From: Cristatella mucedo
Taxonomy: Eukaryota; Bryozoa; Phylactolaemata; Cristatellidae
Assembly (NCBI GenBank): GCA_009760855.2
Contig: WPIO01000133.1
Span: 627,501 to 667,500 of the forward strand
Reading direction: 5' to 3'
Length of the DNA stretch: 40,000 nt
In this document: positions 32,201 to 40,000 of the stretch, piece by piece
Layout: every line of letters begins with the position of its first letter
Position numbering within the stretch: position 1 is the first letter of the stretch
The notes under the pieces: generated by a model
Told to the model about the DNA's origin: nothing
Databases searched by the model: none
Seen by the model: only the letters and a program-made list of their open reading frames with translations
Translations under genes and position numbers: made by a program

Positions 32201-32425
32201 CAGCGGTGAAAACCAAAGCGGCGGCGGCGGCGGCGGTAGCGCTCGCCTGCCAAATGCGGCAAATGCTAGCGCATCTTCGTATTTGGAGCAGTCGCAAAAT
32301 TGAAGGATGGATTACTAAGCACAGTCTCGCGACAGCCCGTCGGTGCGTGCACGCGCAGAGCAGCCAGCACCTTCGAGAGGCCCGCTGGGCGCACGAGCGC
32401 GTAGCACGACGCACGCGTGAGCTCG

Positions 32426-32545
32426 CATTCCTTCCATTCGCATTCCTTCCATTCGCATTCCTTCCATTCGCATTCCTTCCATTCGCATTCCTTCCATTCG
32501 CATTCCTTCCATTCGCATTCCTTCCATTCGCATTCCTTCGATCGC
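32426..32545. repeat. 15-bp minisatellite, 8 units
   Basis: Unit cattccttccattcg, seven exact copies from 32426 plus a last variant unit. Length divisible by 3 keeps several frames open on both strands (e.g. FAFLP, HSFHS, ECEWK repeats). No gene is inferred. Confidence 0.97.
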
Positions 32546-32819
32546 GCATCTCTCGTCGTCGTTAGGTCCGCTTTCATTTCCAACTTCGTGCATCCGTGAA
32601 TTTGGCAGAGGGCTGGCCGCCGTCTTCCTATCACCGTAGCGGTCGACTCATTTGCAACACTAACGCGCCGGGGGGGGGGGGGCGGGTGGGCGGGCAGAGA
32701 GGGCTATACACCGCGCCGTCGCTCACCTTCCCGACTTCTTGTTACATACGGCACGAGTGGTGGCCTGTGGACACGCTTCGCTGAGTCAAAGGGAGAAAAG
32801 CAATATTGCACGTAAATTT

Positions 32820-33540
32820 ACGCGTCGATTACCTCTCGGTACACTTTGTCTCTTGTCGCCGTAGAATCTGGATGGCGTTTGAGCGCTAAGCAAATGTCAT
32901 ATCCGGACGACTGACCAATCAAGCGGCGACGTAGAGTTGCCCACGAGCGAAGACATCCTTCGCAAGAGAGACTCGGACGCGTTCGAGCGTCTGACCTTGC
33001 GATTTGTTGATTGATTGTCATGGCGAGAGATACGCGTATGGTAAATATTCGCATTCGCCACTCGAATGAAAAGTCACCTGGCTCAGGGGCAAGAGCGGTT
33101 CGCGGAAAAAGACAGCGTTGCCATGGAATTGGCCTCCAATGATGGAGGCCTCCAAAACACGACCTCGGTGCACATTTTGGACTATGAGCCTTGTACCGTT
33201 GCAGAGCCCTTTCCCCGGGTTTAAATTGGGCAACAACACAATGGACGTGCCAGGTTTGAGCGAGAGCACTCGAGGTGGGAGCCCGGAAGGGGTGAGAGCG
33301 TTAAGATCCGGAGGAATGTCAACCTCGTTTTCCCCATCAACTATCGTTTCTGCGCTACGACACACCGACGCCAAGAGCAGGATTTGTTTGGTGCGTTCTT
33401 TGCTGACTGCATCGACAGCCGTATTTTTGTAGCAAGTGTGCATAGTCCTGAAAACCAGCGTTGATCAAATAAGGAAGTGGAGGAACTTTCAAGAAACTTC
33501 CAGTTGATAAGTTCAACGATGGAAGCATGCATACATCGTT
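32820..33540 (-). pseudogene. Helitron (PIF1-like) helicase C-terminal relic
   Basis: On the - strand: AETIVDGENEVDIPPDLNAL, TPSGLPPRVLSLKPGTSIVL, LPNLNPGKGLCNGTRLIVQN and then F.IRVSLAMTIN. A frameshift follows, then SQGQTLERVRVSLAKDVFAR and GQLYVAA, a stop, SRPD. LTPSGLPPH.L.LK.G..V.LLRNLN...GLCNGTRL and the AMTINKSQGQT...GQLYVA.SR block are the C-terminal helicase motifs of Helitron RepHel and related PIF1 helicases. Rep and upstream helicase motifs were not found. The frameshift and stop show it is dead. Confidence 0.85.
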
Positions 33541-33570
33541 GTCAAGGAAACTTGCATGCCGAACCTGTAC

Positions 33571-33985
33571 ATAATTTAATGTGTCTCCGTCTATAACCCC
33601 ACAAAGTCATAAAGACCATGTGGGTGCTACGCAGGAGAGTTTTGTATAGCGCCCTCACAGCCTACGCGGCTTTCGGTACGCATCCGGTAGCCAACAGACT
33701 TCGTCTCACGCAACAAAGAGAAAGTGGGAAGCATAGCAGAGTCAGGAGAGCAGTTGAGATAGTGAGTAGCATGGAAGTAGCATCTCAGGACCGCTGAAAA
33801 GGATTACCCCATAGTCGGCAGTATGAGATTAGTTGTCTTCGCATGTCACCACTAACCGTGTTGCAGTCTTGCTGTTTATTGAGCATGCTACCACTAACCA
33901 TTCGATCGTTCTTCCTTTGCAGCAAATATAAAGTGCCTAGAAAGAGATTGAGTTCTCTGAGGGCATCAATCTCAAATACATTGTT
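33571..33985 (+). mobile_element. composite retroposon copy 2
   Basis: Nearly identical to 28556-28986, including the switch point from antisense LINE-C to sense L2 UTR. The tail is altered after gagttctctgagggc and ends in a TTG/ATT-like run instead of clean (ATT)n. Confidence 0.8.
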
Positions 33986-34072
33986 GTTATGCTCGATGGT
34001 CGCTGTGTCTCTTTGCCCGGGAGCTAAAGGAAGCGTACCGTTTCCATGTTGAAGTCGCAAAGCGGCAAAGCT

Positions 34073-34213
<141 letters not shown>

Positions 34214-34218
34214 CGGCA

Positions 34219-34425
34219 TATGCCTATTATCGCTCTGCACGGCCCGTAATTTTTCGGACCATCACAAACGCACTCCCCAGGTCTGCACTTCCCAATATCC
34301 GTCTCAGCATTCCAATCGTCACAAAAGCCGCGCGTTACCACTTCAAAATTTAGACATCGGCCGCTTGCTCGTCGAATAGCAAACACTAACACTAATAGAG
34401 TAGCTATAAAATTTAGAAGTAACCG
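34219..34425 (-). CDS. cysteine-rich small ORF with hydrophobic leader, unidentified
   Basis: Part of a longer - strand open frame. A hydrophobic stretch ([20 protein letters not shown]) is followed by about 50 residues with seven Cys, spaced C-x10-C-x11-C-x4-C-x-C-x8-C-x6-C, and containing [18 protein letters not shown]. This layout suggests a secreted disulfide-rich peptide or the first exon of one. Beyond the last Cys the frame runs straight into the (CT)n tract, so no natural stop is seen. No family was recognised and no activity is implied. Confidence 0.3.
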
Positions 34426-34459
34426 AACAAAAGGCAAAGACGCCAACACAAATGACCTC

Positions 34460-34945
34460 CGTAAAACCCCGGCGGGAGTGAGCGATAGAGGGAGGAGAGG
34501 AAGTGGACGTCGATATGTGAAGGAAATTCTTTCAAGAAAAAGAAAAGTTGATAACATCTTCAATCATTAAAACTCGACGAAGGAGTGCAATGTTTAAACC
34601 AAAATCCCATAGTTGAAACGTGCAGACACTGATTCTCTGGCGCCGGAGTTACTGGTCGCGGAAGACAACGCTGTGCCATTTTGCAGCGTGACGGAAGCCT
34701 CCCAGTGACCTCGGCAGGAGTGAGCGGTAGGAGAGAGGAAGTGTACGTCGACACGTGAAGTAAATGTTCGTAATGTTTAAAAAAACCGTTATTGAAGCGC
34801 GCCTGCACTGGGTCTCCGACACCGGCTCCGGAATTACAGGTCACGAAAGACAGCGCTACGCCATCTTGCCGCGCGGTGGAAGAGCGGACTTTCTCGTTTT
34901 AATTCGTAGGGATAACGGCGAGCCGTGTAAATTTTACCTCGGCTT
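34460..34945. repeat. diverged tandem duplication, unit about 240 bp
   Basis: 34460-34700 and 34700-34945 align. Shared features in order: ggcgggagtgagcg / ggcaggagtgagcg, gaagtggacgtcgatatgtg / gaagtgtacgtcgacacgtg, the aatgtttaaa phrase, gcagacactgattctctggc / ctgcactgggtctccgacac, then gacaacgctgtgccattttg / gacagcgctacgccatcttg. Divergence is roughly a quarter of positions by eye. Confidence 0.7.
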
Positions 34946-35089
34946 ACGGTAAAGTTCGCGTTGACTTCGATCGCCGTCCGTGCTTTTGTGAGTGTTTTCG
35001 TCTTTCTAAATAGTAAACGTTTTTCCAGAACACTCTTACCAAACAGTGCTCGGCAAAGTTATATTTCCAGCTGGCATCCAGGCGTCAAT

Positions 35090-35640
35090 TCTAACAGGTA
35101 ACCCTCGCCTGCGAATTCCTGCAGTCTGCGACTGGCAGGAGCGCTGCGCTCTGATTGGCCAGTGTTTTGGCTCGCGCCAGCTGCGCTCTCATTCGCTAGC
35201 CAGGGTCAGGGTGGCTAGTCCGCGTGCACGTCTACGGTTAGACTACTGCACTGCCAATGGTTGGTGGTGTACAATTCTCATCTAGCGATAGCTAGACGTT
35301 TAGCGAACGGCTTCCTGGCGCACCGCGCCTCCGTCCGGTAAGCCCGGAGCGCCTCGGAACGCTGCGCGCACCTGACTCGTCCTCGTAAGTCACGCGTCGG
35401 GGCCATGCGTGCGCGCCGCCGCCATTAACGACCGACCGCCCGCGGCCGACCCGCCGAGGACTTATTAGGCAGGCCTCTGCCCCACGGGTCGTCGCTGCCA
35501 CGCGCTCGCGGTGCAATGCAGGCCGCTGTCCGGCAACCGGAGCGGCTAAAGCAGCCGCAGCCTGCCGCGACCGCCAGTCTCCCCCCCCCCAGCTCCGGCA
35601 CTTCTCCAATTGCGGTGCCGCAGCTGGGGTGCAGCTAGGC
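35090..35640. promoter_or_regulatory. CpG-rich stretch, possible promoter region
   Basis: Markedly richer in G+C and CpG than the rest of the window, with GC-box-like runs and an inverted CCAAT box (gattggcc at 35154-35161). It ends with ten C at 35581-35590. No TATA box or start site can be placed. It could be the 5' region of a gene in either direction or simply a GC-rich repeat. Confidence 0.3.
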
Positions 35641-36089
35641 TAGGCTGTCTTCGACTGTGCAGCAAATGCACTCTACACCATTCCCCACCGACCCCGGCAC
35701 TGGCTCATTATCAAGCGGCATCGACTGAAAGGTTCTGTCGCTCACTTCTAGGTCCCTTCTTTCGTTAGCTCGCTCATGCTTATCTAAAATACTACTGCCG
35801 CCAGGCCTCTTGTCGCATCACCGGCTTGTGGGCTTCCAGTAGCTTAGCTAGGTTTAGTTTTTTGCCTCCTCCGACCGGCATCAAATGCTTTGAACCCTCT
35901 GTTCATGTGCTCCAAAAGATTGCGACTCGCGGCCATTCGGCGACTAACAGCACTGTTCGCCCAACATGAAATTTAGTAGGTCACCAAAAATCCACCCATT
36001 TATCCCCAATTATTACAAGAATTGTTTCCGATATATTGACAGTAATAGATAGCACAATGAAGGGACCTAAAAGTGAGTGACAGAGCCAT
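35641..36089. other. no confident feature
   Basis: At 35690-35750 a weak RHWLIIKRHRLKGS may be decayed LINE ORF2 (LHWLPI..RI.FK). Otherwise nothing. Confidence 0.3.
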
Positions 36090-36317
36090 ATGGCCACTAC
36101 GGTGGTTGATGGAGAGCCAGTGCAGCTTGGTGAGAAGTGGTGCGACGTGGTGGTTGCTTCGTTTAAGACAGACGAGTTCGTTATAGTCGAAGGGTTCGAT
36201 CGCTCGAGTTCGGGCGAAATGCTGGAGGCAGCTCGCCTAACGCGGCCACGAGCCTCGAGCAGCTTCAGCTGCAGTCAGCGCTTCGATGGGTTCCCACGAG
36301 TGCGACAGTCAGACTAG
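36090..36317 (+). CDS. unidentified 75-codon ORF
   Basis: ATG in an acceptable context (ccatATGG) opens MATTVVDGEPVQLGEKWCDV, VVASFKTDEFVIVEGFDRSS and onward to TAG. Third positions favour G/C as in the known exons. No family was recognised. DRSSSGEMLEAA looks superficially like an EF-hand loop but lacks the closing acidic residue. Confidence 0.25.
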   Translation: MATTVVDGEPVQLGEKWCDVVVASFKTDEFVIVEGFDRSSSGEMLEAARLTRPRASSSFSCSQRFDGFPRVRQSD

Positions 36318-36329
36318 CTCATTCGCTTG

Positions 36330-37085
36330 AGACATCGCCGGCAAGATGATATCGCAATGCCCACCATTCGGGACTCTCGGCCTGCGCCCTTGATCGGATG
36401 CAATTCGTGTAAAACTCAGTCAAACCAGCACTTCCGGTCTGTCGTCGATGCTGTTGCTGCCACAGCTTCTCCCCGAGCGGCACTAGCTCCCTACCAAGCG
36501 TCGACTCAGACTTCCAAGATACTCAGTCTGGGGCTTCACAAGCTTGCACCGGCCTTGACCTATCCTCCGAAATCATTGCTGCTCTTGCTCCCGTCACGTG
36601 TGCTCTCGGGCACAGCTTGCTCCTCAGCATCGGGTCAACTCACCGTCCCTCACGTTATATTGAAGTCTTTTTGGCCATGCGACCGTCAGCTGGTATTCAG
36701 CACCGAAAGTCTGGAACTCGTGTGTCTGGCAATAGTGGCTAGCTGTAATTACATCTTTTTTTAAGTTTTAGCAGAAGACGCATTTCGTCAGCTTTTGTTT
36801 TGCCCCAGCGAACTTGTCATTTTTTGGTTCCGTTTCGCTTTGGGTGCTTAGCTGTGCATGCCTGAGTGCATGTACTTTACCGTGCTTCCGAGCAACCTGT
36901 GGCTATGAGAGTCCTCGTGTTTGCTTTAGCATGCTTGATTGTTTTAGCCTGTTTGCTTTAGCCAGTGTAAGAAGGCTTGCTTTTGCCTGCTTGATGACTA
37001 ACCCTTGGCTATTGTATCTCTAGCAGAAATTCATGAAGTGCCTGGATAGAGATCAAGTTCTCTTAGAATGTACAGACAACCTTCT
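36330..37085 (+). mobile_element. decayed L2-like LINE 3' end
   Basis: Weak ORF2 end: HKLAPALT, LLPSRVL, LTVPHVILKSF, then SAPKVWNS in another frame. It is followed by UTR and a tail tgaagtgcctggatagagat then caagttctcttagaatg at 37035-37072. Confidence 0.55.
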
Positions 37086-37101
37086 CCTGTTGCTGTCATT
37101 G

Positions 37102-37309
37102 TTAGTAGTAGTAGTGGTGGTGGTCGTCGTCGTCGTCGTAGTAATAGTAGTAGTAGTAGTAGTAGTAGTGGTAGTGGTAGTGGTAGTGGCAGTGGCAGTG
37201 GTAGTGGTAGTAGTAGTTGTTGTTGCAGTAGTAGTAGTATTAGTAGTAGTAGTAGTAGCAGGGGTGGTAGTAGTAGTAATTGTTGTTGTTGTTGTTGTTG
37301 TCGTAGTAG
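37102..37309. repeat. (TAG/TGG/TTG)n trinucleotide tract
   Basis: About 208 bp of GTA, GTG, GTC and GTT triplets immediately after the L2-like tail. All frames are open, producing Val, Ser/Gly or Thr/Leu runs that are not genes. Confidence 0.95.
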
Positions 37310-37679
37310 CACTAATGTTAATGCTGTTTTTCTTTGGCTTCGAGCATGCTCGTGTCTGCACAGAGTTTTGCATTAGAGCTGTGCATTAGAGCTGGCATTC
37401 CCGAGTGATTAATGAGCCGCTAATTGGCAGCACTCCTAATAACAACCGGGTCCCAAGATCGGCCCATAGCAACTTGCCTTGGATCGCTTTGGCCCACGTT
37501 CCAGCTCCATCTCGTTGGGCCAAATATTTTAGACTCTCTGGAGGCTGCCATCTTCACAAACGACAAAAGACTGCCGAGTAATGAGCACGTGTAGAGTTTC
37601 GGTGAAGGCACATTCAGCCCCCTCCTCCCCCTCCTTTGTTCTGCCGGGAAAGCATATATATATATATATATAATTAATT
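37310..37679. other. no confident gene; one possible - strand first exon
   Basis: On the - strand an ATG at 37554 in strong context (gaagATGG) opens MAASRESKIFGPTRWSWNVG then QSDPR, followed by AAG|gcaagt, a GC-type donor. It is unidentified and may be chance. An (AT)n/(AATT)n patch lies at 37655-37687. Confidence 0.25.
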
Positions 37680-38118
37680 AATTAATTTGTATTTGTTCAA
37701 CTCTCCAAGAGAACTTAATTAAACCTAGCTTAAATTAACTCTATTCAGGTTCTTCACATATGCCTCGGGTCTTCGCAACGACAACTACTCTTCTACTGCA
37801 GACTATGGCACATCCTTGTCAGAGGTCCTGAACTGCTACTTCTATGCTACTCACTATCTCAACTGCTCTCCTGACTCTGCTATGCTTCCCACTTTCTCCT
37901 TGTTGCGTGAGACGAAGTCTGTTGGCTACCGAATGCGTACCGAAAACCGCTTAGGCTGTGAGTGCGCTATACAAAACTCTCCTGCGTAGCACCCACATGG
38001 TCTTTATGACTTTGTGGAGTTACAGATGGAGACACATTACATTACATTACTCGAGCCCACGACTTCAGCCAGACCTTGGTCTGGGCTAGCACCTTAACCG
38101 CTGGACCAAACCAGCTTG
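37680..38118 (-). mobile_element. SINE-B copy 5, split by a LINE-C insertion
   Basis: On the - strand the SINE head (tggtccagcggttaaggtgc) and its ggctgaagtcgtgggctcga region lie at 38118-38048. The rest (cccgaggcatatgtgaagaa and tail) lies at 37773-37680. The interruption is in the B-box region. Confidence 0.8.
37774..38047 (+). mobile_element. LINE-C 3' end inserted in SINE-B
   Basis: Starts tcttcgcaacgacaactact (5'-truncated), follows the LINE-C 3' UTR closely and ends in acattacattac. No clear target-site duplication is seen. About two bases of the SINE appear lost at the junction. Confidence 0.85.
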
Positions 38119-39206
38119 GCATCTACTGCTAACCGACCGTTGCTCAGGGCTTTTTCGCTTATCCTGTGCTTTCGAAATGCAATCTCAGGTCGGGAAGGTC
38201 TGGTGAGTCACTGGCAAGCCATCTGACCAGGTTCTGCTGTCATAACGATCGGGTTTCTTGCTTAGTCTCGCAACGACCCGTCGGGTCTGTCTGTCGGCCG
38301 GCAGTGCACTTGACAGGTTGTTCGCTGACGCACTGGCTCTTGCTTGGACTAGCTGTAAAGCAGGGAATACGGTAGCAGTTCGGCAGCACTCTGCTGCTGG
38401 CCAGCACTCTCTGTCTGCCGCTGGCTGGCGGTCCTGCTGTTTGGTGAATGAGCATTCAATATGGCTCCCCATACATGGCTACATGATGCCATTCTGTGCC
38501 GTGACTTCTTTAGTGCCACGAGTGCCTCCCAATTCTAGGGGATTTCTAGGGGATTTCACCCCTAGCTTTACTTTTGAGTCGCATAGGAGAGGCTGGCACT
38601 CCCAGCTGCTGCCACGGGGGGGGGGGGGGAGGCAGGAGGGCTGTTACACTGCAACCTCTGCTTCTGGTGTGGCCTGCTGGTCTTTGATGCCCTCTCGCCC
38701 ACCTGACCTGCTGAATAATCCGATTGATCCTTGCCAGTTTCTGCAGAACGAGCAGGGACAGCACTTGCCCTGCTGACCTTCCTTGAGTCATGTTTTCCAC
38801 TTGTGTCAGCCAGCTCACCTAAGGGTACTCGGCTAAGGCCACCGGCTAAGGGCACTCTGCCTGCAGGCACCTATCTACAGGTAGGTATGTAGGTATCTGC
38901 CAATGCATGCCTGCCAAAAAGTGCAGCCTTCGCTAGCACACCGGGCTAGCTGGAGCCGTGCTTGACAAGAAAGCATCCCTTCCAAATCATCTCTGTGCAG
39001 CCGGATGCCCGGGGCAATGGCTGCTGCTGGGGGGGGGGCCAGTGCAGTCGGTCGCTAGTCGAAATCCGACCGGCAGATGAACAGACTGCACCTGCTGCTG
39101 CTGTTGCAAGATCAAGCAGCCGATGAGAGTCATGCTGAGGAAGCTTGGTAGAGTCTGAGGGAGAGGTGGGCAGTGGGCGGTGCTCCATTGCTAACCGATG
39201 ACTTAG
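38119..39206. other. no recognised gene
   Basis: An open frame at 38258-38776 (+) has no recognisable domain and crosses a 14-G run at 38616-38629. Small repeats: ggggatttctaggggatttc near 38537 and caggtaggtatgtaggtat near 38880. Confidence 0.35.
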
Positions 39207-39526
39207 TGGGGCCTGCGGCTATTTTTGTAAGGTCGAGAATCATGATACCTGCATCGGCTGTGGCCGTCGCAGCCGATGCTGCTGCCGCCGATGTCGGGCA
39301 CACTCGGACATACAGCAATGGCTTCGTCAAGGCAAGCGACTGCGACGGCAGCGCATCGCAGCCCGTGCAGACGATTCGAGAGCACCACAGCCATACAGCC
39401 GCCAAGCTGCCGCCGAAACCACTGAGACTAGCTGGCGACGGAGAGCAGGCCACTAGCGAAGCCGTCGGCAGCCCTCCACATCCTTTCCTCTATGAGCTGC
39501 ATGCAACTCGCCTGGATCGAGTTATT
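39207..39526 (+). CDS. candidate internal exon of an unidentified gene
   Basis: Open segment ending exactly on a codon boundary at a strong donor (GTT ATT|gtaagt). A possible acceptor is gatgacttag at 39206, but the real start may be further right. Codon choice is strongly G/C-ending. It encodes Ala-rich sequence, then HTRTYSNGFVKASDCDG, HTAAKLPPKPLRLAGDGEQ and PPHPFLYELHATRLDRVI. HPFLYEL vaguely recalls the HPY.YEL stretch before the exonuclease domain of EXOSC10/Rrp6, but that alone does not support naming it. Confidence 0.4.
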
Positions 39527-40000
39527 GTAAGTGATGCCGCTTTAAACGTGTTTCTATCTGCCGCCTTCGTTTGCCGTTTGCCTCCATCGTTTTCCACCAA
39601 CAGAGTACATATTCTCTTGCCGAAAGTTACAAGGCGCCAGGATGGAGTTCTCTTTCTATGCTGTACATGCGACCCGGTATTGCTATTGTTGGTATTGTTA
39701 TTTGCATTCGTGTCACTCTAGAGAGTGTGGTGCTGTGCTAGCTGTCATTTCTGCAGGACCGCGGCTGCAGCCTCCGCATGCAGCTCTTGCTTCACGTGGT
39801 CCCATCTCTCGAGGCCTAAGTCTTCGTAGGCTGCCTTTCTATTTTGCGTGACTGCCCACTTGGAGTCGAGCACGTGATCATCACTCACGCTCAGCTGGAA
39901 GGAGTTGGAGCAGGCAGGAGACTGATACCAGAGAGAGTGACTGAGAGCTAACTGAGAGATTCATACTGAGCAAAGACAAATAGAGAGACTGGGTGCATCC
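39527..40000. other. no recognised feature
   Basis: No coding similarity or repeat was recognised on either strand. If the segment ending at 39526 is an exon, this is intron. Confidence 0.35.

Noticed and set aside
32315-32634. ORFs with EGMRM, ECEWK or FAFLP repeats
   Set aside because: All are frames of the 15-bp minisatellite.
36180-36240. DRSSSGEMLEAA as an LPCAT EF-hand exon
   Set aside because: The acidic residue at loop position 12 is missing, there is no surrounding EF-hand helix pattern, and it lies beyond the converging SUCLG2 gene.
37031-37389. Long Val, Ser/Gly and Thr ORFs
   Set aside because: All arise from the trinucleotide tract on both strands.

Overview
This is animal nuclear DNA from an unidentified, probably invertebrate, species. 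Coding sequence is sparse and split into small exons with GT-AG introns. The rest is retrotransposon debris, long dinucleotide tracts and minisatellites. CR1/L2-type LINEs, tRNA-derived SINEs, a Tc1 relic, a Helitron helicase relic and hAT-like ends together point to a metazoan. Phylum cannot be fixed from the sequence.

Two host genes are recognisable, and both show only as short exons. From about 3.7 to 17.7 kb the + strand carries five consecutive exons (3716-3889, 10266-10324, 10633-10667, 13927-14064, 17563-17715) of a lysophosphatidylcholine acyltransferase of the LPCAT1/2/4 type. They include the EGTCTNR and GVPVQPV motifs, and phases join correctly at all four introns. The HxxxxD exon must lie upstream of the window, and no EF-hand exon was recognised downstream. 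On the - strand, 23136-23016 and 22682-22564 are the last two exons of a GTP-specific succinyl-CoA synthetase beta subunit (SUCLG2-like). It converges on the acyltransferase gene. Its earlier exons were not found in the 17 kb to the right.

Region by region: 0-3.7 kb holds a LINE 3' end, a (TG)n tract, a SINE and a decayed Tc1 transposase. 3.9-17.5 kb is acyltransferase intron filled with SINE and LINE copies, six dinucleotide tracts and a 33-unit minisatellite. 17.7-22.5 kb is intergenic or 3' sequence with LINE and SINE pieces. 22.5-33 kb holds the SUCLG2 end and nested LINE fragments, ending in an internally deleted LINE with a YADD reverse transcriptase. 32.4-34 kb holds a 15-bp minisatellite, a Helitron helicase relic and a composite retroposon. 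34-40 kb is GC-richer and holds a diverged tandem duplication, a CpG-rich stretch, a few unidentified coding-like ORFs and a SINE split by a LINE.

The most informative pattern is in the repeats. Two LINE families and two SINE families share related 3' ends. One SINE family has essentially the same hairpin tail as the L2-like LINE, which suggests LINE-driven SINE mobilisation. A near-identical composite (antisense LINE-C end joined to a sense L2 tail) occurs twice, 5 kb apart. No clearly new functional gene system could be demonstrated. Names such as SINE-A, SINE-B, LINE-C and element D are working labels used only here.
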